This document shows, piece by piece, positions 54,096 to 54,178 of a stretch of 54,178 bases of DNA. Below the pieces are notes generated by a model. It was not told the DNA's origin. It was given only the letters and a program-made list of their open reading frames with translations, and did not search any database. A program made the position numbers and the translations under genes. The stretch's first letter is position 1; each line of letters opens with the position of its first letter. The DNA comes from Tannerellaceae bacterium (GTDB lineage: Bacteria > Bacteroidota > Bacteroidia > Bacteroidales > Tannerellaceae), in NCBI GenBank assembly GCA_031278605.1, contig JAITKB010000135.1, positions 1-54,178 of the forward strand. Reading direction: 5' to 3'.

Positions 54096-54178
54096 CCTAA
54101 AGATACCGGCCGCTATCACCTAAAGATACCGGCCGGTATCACCTAAAGATAGCGGCCGGTATCACCCCATGATACCGG
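54096..54178. repeat. Tandem array 4: 23-bp palindromic units, continuing past the window
   Basis: Units CCTAAAGATACCGGCCGSTATCA begin at 54096, 54119 and 54142, and a diverged fourth begins at 54165 and is cut by the window edge. The core GATACCGGCCGGTATC (54125-54140) is a perfect 16-bp palindrome. Unit 1 and unit 3 each carry one change, and the right arm of unit 1 (CCGCTATC) is the exact complement of the left arm of unit 3 (GATAGCGG). It starts 11 bp after the TonB receptor stop codon. Confidence 0.88.

Overview
This window reads as chromosome of a Bacteroidales bacterium, most like the Tannerellaceae/Porphyromonadaceae side of the order. The evidence is the order-typical -7 promoter motif TAnnTTTG in front of many genes instead of Shine-Dalgarno sites, Bacteroidales-restricted families (DUF6261, DUF5606, DUF2027-Smr, S46 peptidase, LVIVD lipoprotein, DUF4988/PL29-N protein), a PorE-like type IX secretion component, and the purH-mreB-mreC-mreD-mrdA-rodA order. 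No rRNA, tRNA, insertion sequence, prophage or CRISPR array was seen.

Layout. Positions 1-5606 hold a minus-strand cluster: a cytoplasmic Gfo/Idh oxidoreductase, a four-heme NapC-like cytochrome fused to a SUMF1-type domain, a Tat-exported Gfo/Idh oxidoreductase, a Tat-exported sugar-epimerase-like TIM barrel and the start of a RIC/hemerythrin-like protein. Positions 5774-8556 hold a tight minus-strand group (DUF6261 protein, small outer-membrane barrel, LVIVD lipoprotein), preceded by a 42-bp tandem repeat array. Positions 9096-17991 are mostly housekeeping: guaA-trmD, a Dpm1-like glycosyltransferase, mfd and a conserved protein of unknown function. Positions 17992-18744 are a second 42-bp repeat array, again beside a DUF6261 gene. 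Positions 19720-30300 hold a DPP11-type peptidase, a CYTH protein, a DUF2027-Smr protein, queA, a four-gene histidine operon hisGDCB with ATGA overlaps, and an Fsr-like transporter.

A third, 22-bp palindromic array lies in the divergent Fsr/dnaG gap. Positions 30517-39829 run dnaG, purH and the rod-shape/elongasome operon mreBCD-mrdA-rodA. Then come a PorE-like lipoprotein, a GH29 fucosidase, an M16 peptidase, rplS with a structured leader, a DUF5606 gene, lon, a DUF4988-type lipoprotein and a BtuB-like TonB-dependent receptor. A fourth, 23-bp palindromic array starts right after that receptor and runs off the window.

Main point of interest. Four intergenic tandem arrays, unrelated in sequence and with unit lengths of 42, 42 (drifting to 41), 22 and 23 bp, sit at gene boundaries of every orientation. 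Three have palindromic or hairpin units. The two 42-bp arrays each neighbour one of the two DUF6261 paralogs, which suggests a functional or evolutionary link between that uncharacterised family and the arrays. The cytochrome-SUMF1 fusion inside an exported sugar-oxidation-like cluster is the second most unusual item. Start codons were moved from the longest-ORF position where promoter motifs, signal peptides or family lengths favoured another start.
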